Origin: Bacillota bacterium
GTDB taxonomy: Bacteria > Bacillota_C > Negativicutes > Sporomusales > Sporomusaceae
Direction of reading: 5' to 3'
DNA: 9,507 nt
NCBI GenBank assembly: GCA_023441125.1
Contig: JAEZQV010000315.1
Coordinates: 1 to 9,507, forward strand
Shown here one piece after another: positions 6,113-9,507 of this stretch (positions are counted from its first letter, which is position 1; every line of letters begins with the position of its first letter). The notes below the pieces were generated by a model. It ran no database searches and was not told the origin of the DNA. It saw only the letters and a program-made list of their open reading frames with translations. A program made the translations under genes and the position numbers.

Positions 6113-6652
6113 ATGCCGCTAACAGATACTGATCTGATTGAGAAACCGTTAAGTTCAACCCGCTTATTTGAGGGTAAAGTCATTAATCTTCGCCGGGATG
6201 AAGTAGTACTGCCCAATGGGCGAACGGCAACCCGGGAAGTTGTGGAGCATCCCGGCGCGGTGGCCGTTATACCGCGCACCAGGGAGGGCAATATCATTAT
6301 GGTACGGCAGTTTCGTCATCCGATCGGCCAAATTCTCCTTGAAGTACCAGCCGGCAAGCTTGACCCTGAGGAAAAGCCGGAAGCATGCGCCCTGCGGGAA
6401 CTGGCGGAGGAAACCGGTTTTGTCGCCGGCCGGCTCCGCAAACTGACCGCGATGTTTACTACCCCCGGTTTCACCAATGAGGTCATTCATGTCTATCTGG
6501 CGGAAGACCTGGAAAAATGCGACAAACAGCCGGACGAAGATGAGTTTATCAGCACGGAAGTTTACACGCCGGCACAGCTCCAGCACATGATAGCCAGCGG
6601 CGAAATCTGTGACGCCAAAAGCCTGGTAGCCCTGTGTCTGGCCGGGATATAG
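6113..6652 (+). CDS. nudF: ADP-ribose pyrophosphatase (Nudix hydrolase)
   Basis: It hydrolyses ADP-ribose to AMP and ribose 5-phosphate, clearing a reactive by-product of NAD turnover. The 179 residues carry a complete Nudix box from Gly81 to Phe103 (G, five residues, E87, seven residues, R95-E96-L, E99-E100-T-G-F). They also carry HPGAVAVIP (46-54), the usual ADP-ribose pyrophosphatase strand, and TTPGFTNE (116-123) after the box. ATG 6113 has AGGAGGT six bases upstream. The frame stays open further upstream to 5960, but that part overlaps the mciZ-like gene in antisense and has no ribosome binding site. The stop is five bases before the next start, so nudF and endoQ are probably coupled. 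The 73 bases shared with the divergent mciZ-like gene must hold both promoters unless nudF is read through from upstream. Confidence 0.95.
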   Translation: MPLTDTDLIEKPLSSTRLFEGKVINLRRDEVVLPNGRTATREVVEHPGAVAVIPRTREGNIIMVRQFRHPIGQILLEVPAGKLDPEEKPEACALRELAEETGFVAGRLRKLTAMFTTPGFTNEVIHVYLAEDLEKCDKQPDEDEFISTEVYTPAQLQHMIASGEICDAKSLVALCLAGI

Positions 6653-6657
6653 CGGCG

Positions 6658-7866
6658 ATGCTTACTTCCTATTTTGCCGATCTGCATATTCATGTCGGCA
6701 TGAGTGAAAGCGGCAAGTGGGTCAAAATTCCCACCTCCCGCCAGCTGACTGTCCGCGGCATTTTACGCGACGCCAGCGAACGCAAGGGCATGGATATCGT
6801 GGGTATCGTGGATGCCTTGTCGCCGTTGGTGCTTGCCGACATCCAAGCGCTTATCCAGGAAGGGCTGCTCGCACCGGTTAACGGCGGCGGCTATTATTAC
6901 CAAAACAAACTGCTGCTGTTGCCGGGTGCTGAAATTGAAACCCGGGAAGAAAACGGCGGTCTGGCCCATACACTGGTATTTCTGCCTGATATTGCTGCTA
7001 TGGCGGCATTTTCCGACTACATGAGCCGTTTCATCCGCAATATCAGTTTAAGCTCGCAGAATGCCCATATGCCGTTAAAACAGCTTGTTGACATTGCCGC
7101 CGGTTTTGAATCGCTCATCGTGCCGGCGCATGTTTTTACCCCGCATAAAAGTCTTTACGGAGTCTGCTGCAACAAGATCGCCCATATTCTGTCCGACCGG
7201 GAGCTGGCCAAGCTGTCCGCCATTGAGCTTGGCCTCAGCGCCGACAGCGATATGGCGGATAGAATCGGTGAATTGAAGCCGTATTCATTCCTGACTAATT
7301 CTGACGCCCATTCGCTGGATAAAATCGCCCGCGAGTACAATGTATTGGCGATGGCAGCCTTATCATACGCCGAGGTTGCCAAAACTTTGTCCCGCTGTGG
7401 GGGACGGCAGGTCAAGGCCAATTATGGCCTTGATCCAAGACTGGGCAAATACCATCGCACTTTTTGCCTAACCTGCGGTTATACAGTCGCCGACGAACAC
7501 GAAATTGGCCGTTGTCCGCAATGCGGCGGCAGCAGCCTGGTTAAAGGCGTATTGGACCGGATTAATGAAATAGCGGATTATAGTAAACCACGCCACCCTG
7601 ACCACCGGCCCAAGTACTGTTACCAAATACCACTGGAGTTTATTCCCGGTTTAGGCAAGAAACTGATGGCCAGGCTGCTGGCCGAATTTGATACGGAAAT
7701 GAATATTTTGCATTATGTTTCCCAGGATGCTTTACTGAGAGCGGCGGGAAGTAAAGTTGCTGAGTGCATTATCGCTGCCCGCACGGGAACAGCGGCTATT
7801 GCCGCGGGCGGCGGCGGCATATACGGACGACTGATCAAAATGGAGCAGGCACAAAGCAAGGTCTAA
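6658..7866 (+). CDS. Endonuclease Q family PHP-domain nuclease
   Basis: EndoQ cuts DNA 5' to deaminated bases (uracil, hypoxanthine, xanthine) and abasic sites, a route known from Thermococcales and some Bacillus. The 402 residues start with a PHP phosphoesterase domain whose metal ligands are visible: His10 and His12 in ADLHIH, Glu92 in PGAEIE, His158 in VPAHVF, Asp216 and His218 in NSDAHS. A four-cysteine zinc site follows (Cys270, Cys273, Cys286, Cys289). The C-terminal part has a helix-hairpin-helix-like FIPGLGKKLMARLL (328-341). ATG 6658 fits the family N-terminus; GTG 6634 lies inside nudF and is the alternative. The ribosome binding site is weak (GGGA ten bases upstream), which suits translation coupled to nudF. 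The Bacillus subtilis counterpart by position would be yqxK (recollection). It was long annotated simply as a PHP or TIGR00375 protein. Confidence 0.88.
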   Translation: MLTSYFADLHIHVGMSESGKWVKIPTSRQLTVRGILRDASERKGMDIVGIVDALSPLVLADIQALIQEGLLAPVNGGGYYYQNKLLLLPGAEIETREENGGLAHTLVFLPDIAAMAAFSDYMSRFIRNISLSSQNAHMPLKQLVDIAAGFESLIVPAHVFTPHKSLYGVCCNKIAHILSDRELAKLSAIELGLSADSDMADRIGELKPYSFLTNSDAHSLDKIAREYNVLAMAALSYAEVAKTLSRCGGRQVKANYGLDPRLGKYHRTFCLTCGYTVADEHEIGRCPQCGGSSLVKGVLDRINEIADYSKPRHPDHRPKYCYQIPLEFIPGLGKKLMARLLAEFDTEMNILHYVSQDALLRAAGSKVAECIIAARTGTAAIAAGGGGIYGRLIKMEQAQSKV

Positions 7867-7918
7867 ACCGCTTTAATTGGACATATATTGTAGCAGGTAC
7901 TGGCAGGGAGGTACATGC

Positions 7919-8563
7919 ATGCTAAAACTTCTGCGCAGAAATGCTGTCGATTATGTCCGCACTCACATTGTCGCCTATTTTTTTATGGTTTTGATTTTTG
8001 TTATCGGCATAGTGATTGGAGCCATGGCTGTAAAAACACTGCCTGACGAACAAAAAAATGAGCTGCTTGTTTATTTACGGGTATTTTTTCAGGGTTTAAC
8101 CGAAGGCCAGGACGGTATAAATAGTACCCATCTACTGTTAATCGATGTGGTGGTTAACAACATCAAAATCATTGGCATCATGTGGCTACTAGGCTTTACG
8201 ATTGTTGGCATCCCGTTTGTTTTGTTTATGGTCTGCCTGAGAGGTTTTGTCATCGGCTTCACCGTGGGTTTTCTGGTAAATGAATATATTATGAAAGGCC
8301 TGTTATTTGCCATTGTTGCGGTACTGCCGCATAACTTTCTGGCTGTACCGGCTATTTTAGCGGCAGGAGTATCGGCTACCGAATTTTCCCTCATGCTGGT
8401 CCGGCGCAAAAATGCAAGCCGGGATAATCTTTTTTATAATTCTATTGCCTACTCCGTGTTCTGCCTTGCCATGGCCGTTGTTATGATCGGAGCCGCTTTG
8501 ATCGAAGTCTATGTTTCTCCGGTATTTATGAAAACAATCGCCCAGTTTATTGTAAAATCTTAA
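7919..8563 (+). CDS. spoIIM: SpoIIM, stage II sporulation (engulfment) membrane protein
   Basis: SpoIIM anchors the SpoIID-SpoIIM-SpoIIP peptidoglycan hydrolase complex that drives septal wall dissolution and forespore engulfment. The product has 214 residues, the same length as Bacillus SpoIIM. It has five likely membrane segments: about 18-38, 82-106, 108-122, 126-150 and 173-198. The family features LRGFVIGFTVGFLV and AVLPHNFLAVPAIL are visible. ATG 7919 has AGGGAGGT with seven bases to the start; an in-frame TTG 42 bases earlier and an out-of-frame ATG at 7915 are less suitable. It starts 52 bases after the EndoQ stop, with no terminator between, so a nudF-endoQ-spoIIM unit is likely. An own sporulation promoter in that gap is not evident. 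A terminator follows. Confidence 0.96.
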   Translation: MLKLLRRNAVDYVRTHIVAYFFMVLIFVIGIVIGAMAVKTLPDEQKNELLVYLRVFFQGLTEGQDGINSTHLLLIDVVVNNIKIIGIMWLLGFTIVGIPFVLFMVCLRGFVIGFTVGFLVNEYIMKGLLFAIVAVLPHNFLAVPAILAAGVSATEFSLMLVRRKNASRDNLFYNSIAYSVFCLAMAVVMIGAALIEVYVSPVFMKTIAQFIVKS

Positions 8564-8653
8564 CCCCGTCAGTGAAGCTTAGCATGTTGGCATCGCTTTG
8601 CTGCTGCATGTAGCCGAACGCTCCGTCTCTAACATTACTATACGATACACAGG

Positions 8654-8680
8654 GCTGCAGTAATTCTGCAGCTTTTTCTT
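8654..8680 (+). terminator. Intrinsic terminator after spoIIM
   Basis: GCTGCAG (8654-8660) pairs with CTGCAGC (8666-8672) across the loop TAATT, followed by five T, C and two T. It sits in the 229-base gap between spoIIM and the next small gene. I see nothing else certain in that gap apart from a direct repeat GAATAA just after 8700 and again about 20 bases later. Confidence 0.75.
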
Positions 8681-8792
8681 ATTGCAATTGAATGCTAAAG
8701 TACGAATAAACTCTCCCGGCAGCGAATAAGTATGATATTAAGTTAAGCCAGCAACCAGCAAATAGTTTTCGGGGGGAGGAGAGTAGGAGCGC

Positions 8793-9008
8793 ATGGTAGT
8801 GACGTTTTCCTGGCGAAATATCATTAGGCGATCCCGGTTATATGTAAAAATCGTCCTATTAACGCTTATTATTTTCTATATTCTGCCCAAACTCATGACC
8901 ATGTTTTGGGAGTATAATAATCCGGGACTTAAAATACGCGATCAGCATTTGTTAGAAAAACCGTTGCGGGTTATGGCCGTTTCCGCTACGGCCACCCCTT
9001 ACAGTTAG
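8793..9008 (+). CDS. Small single-pass membrane protein, positional counterpart of YqzK (DUF4227)
   Basis: This 71-residue protein has a basic N-terminus (RNIIRRSRLYVK, 9-20), one membrane segment (about 20-37, IVLLTLIIFYILP) and a soluble tail of about 33 residues. The positive-inside rule predicts the N-terminus in the cytoplasm and the tail outside. The upstream region is purine-rich: AGGAG at 8777-8781 is 11 bases and AGGAG at 8785-8789 is three bases before ATG 8793. GTG 8799, in frame, is nine bases from the second and could be the true start. No function can be read from the sequence. In Bacillus subtilis, yqzK (a short, N-terminally anchored DUF4227 protein) occupies this place between spoIIM and fur/xerD. 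The topology and position agree, but I cannot confirm sequence similarity. Confidence 0.7.
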   Translation: MVVTFSWRNIIRRSRLYVKIVLLTLIIFYILPKLMTMFWEYNNPGLKIRDQHLLEKPLRVMAVSATATPYS

Positions 9009-9164
9009 ACATAGAGTAACAACGCTGACAAAAAAAATCTAAAACTTTACAAAACATGATAGACAAATAAAGGAAAAGTAAACTTCATGTGGAATAATGA
9101 ACTAGACCAGATACTGTAAATGTGTCGACCGGAAATCTGGGAAGGAAAAAGGGTGGTAAATAAA

Positions 9165-9507
9165 ATGGAATCGTATGTTAATGAATTTATTAACTATCTT
9201 GCAGTGGAGCGCGGCTTAGCTCAGAATACCCTGGAATCCTATGGGCGGGATTTAAGGCAGTTTAATACGTTTTTGCAAAATAGTCAATTAGATTTTATAC
9301 GGAATTCGAACCGTGACACCATCCTAAGCTATCTCAATAGTCTTCAGGTCAAGGGACGGGCTGTTTCTACGATATCGCGCAATCTTGCGGCAATAAAATC
9401 GTTTTATCAATACCTGGTCCGTGAGCACCATATCGAAAAAGACCCTGCCGTTAATCTCGAATCGCCCAAGCTTGAGAAGAAACTGCCAAAAATTCTTACT
9501 ATTACCG
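9165..9507 (+). CDS. xerD: Site-specific tyrosine recombinase XerD, 5' part (cut by window end)
   Basis: XerD works with XerC or CodV at dif to resolve chromosome dimers at the division septum. The visible 114 residues are the N-terminal SAM-like core-binding domain. FINYLAVERGLAQNTLESYGRDL (8-30 region) and RNLAAIKSFYQYL (72-84), then DPAVNLESPKLEKKLPK, are typical of Xer proteins. The catalytic domain with the R-H-R-Y residues is beyond the window. ATG 9165 has GGTGG eight bases upstream. GTG 9153, in frame and six bases after AAGGA, is a real alternative that would add four residues. XerC is not fully excluded from this half alone, but the neighbourhood (spoIIM upstream, as in Bacillus) favours XerD. 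Bacillus has fur between yqzK and xerD; here only a 156-base AT-rich gap remains, with no promoter I can call firmly. Confidence 0.9.
   Translation, partial: MESYVNEFINYLAVERGLAQNTLESYGRDLRQFNTFLQNSQLDFIRNSNRDTILSYLNSLQVKGRAVSTISRNLAAIKSFYQYLVREHHIEKDPAVNLESPKLEKKLPKILTIT

Noticed and set aside
9122..9128. TGTCGAC, one base off a 0A box, in the xerD leader
   Set aside because: The mismatch, the GTCGAC palindrome and the lack of an associated promoter make chance more likely.

Overview
The window looks like chromosome of an anaerobic endospore-forming Firmicute. The mix of recN-spoIVB-spo0A, a butyrate kinase and a nudF-endoQ-spoIIM-xerD block, together with the protein style, suggests the Negativicutes (Sporomusaceae-like). 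The sporulation genes make 'endospore former' firm; the family-level placement is inference. Nothing looks like phage, transposon, CRISPR, rRNA or tRNA. Nearly all genes are on the + strand and no gene-free gap exceeds about 230 bases.

Left part (1-4050): the 3' part of recN (DNA repair ATPase) ends in a strong terminator. Next come spoIVB (the forespore signalling protease that triggers sigma-K activation) and spo0A (the master sporulation regulator). This is the order found throughout endospore formers. spoIVB has a candidate forespore-type promoter, and its last codons are also an intrinsic terminator. The spo0A leader carries a sigma-A-like promoter and, downstream of it, a sigma-H-like promoter whose -10 region contains a perfect 0A box, so autoregulation can be read from the DNA. 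spo0A ends in its own terminator.

Middle part (4051-5906): butyrate kinase (buk) is followed 16 bases later by an uncharacterised P-loop NTPase of the MinD/CobQ-like type. The two look like one transcription unit. No phosphotransbutyrylase is present next to buk in this window.

Right part (5907-9507): a tiny minus-strand gene encodes a 41-residue protein that aligns without gaps to Bacillus MciZ, the mother-cell inhibitor of FtsZ. It is divergent from nudF (ADP-ribose pyrophosphatase). nudF is followed by an endonuclease Q-type PHP nuclease and by spoIIM (engulfment membrane protein), ending in a terminator. Then come a 71-residue single-pass membrane protein, which sits where Bacillus has yqzK, and the 5' part of xerD (tyrosine recombinase). 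As I recall the Bacillus subtilis map, mciZ-nudF-yqxK-spoIIM-yqzK-fur-xerD is the matching order. The block therefore appears to be conserved minus fur.

Together the genes cover entry into sporulation (Spo0A), division control (MciZ-like), engulfment (SpoIIM), late inter-compartment signalling (SpoIVB) and genome maintenance (RecN, EndoQ, NudF, XerD). The most notable items are the unlisted mciZ-like gene, the compact spo0A control region, and the terminator hidden inside the end of spoIVB.
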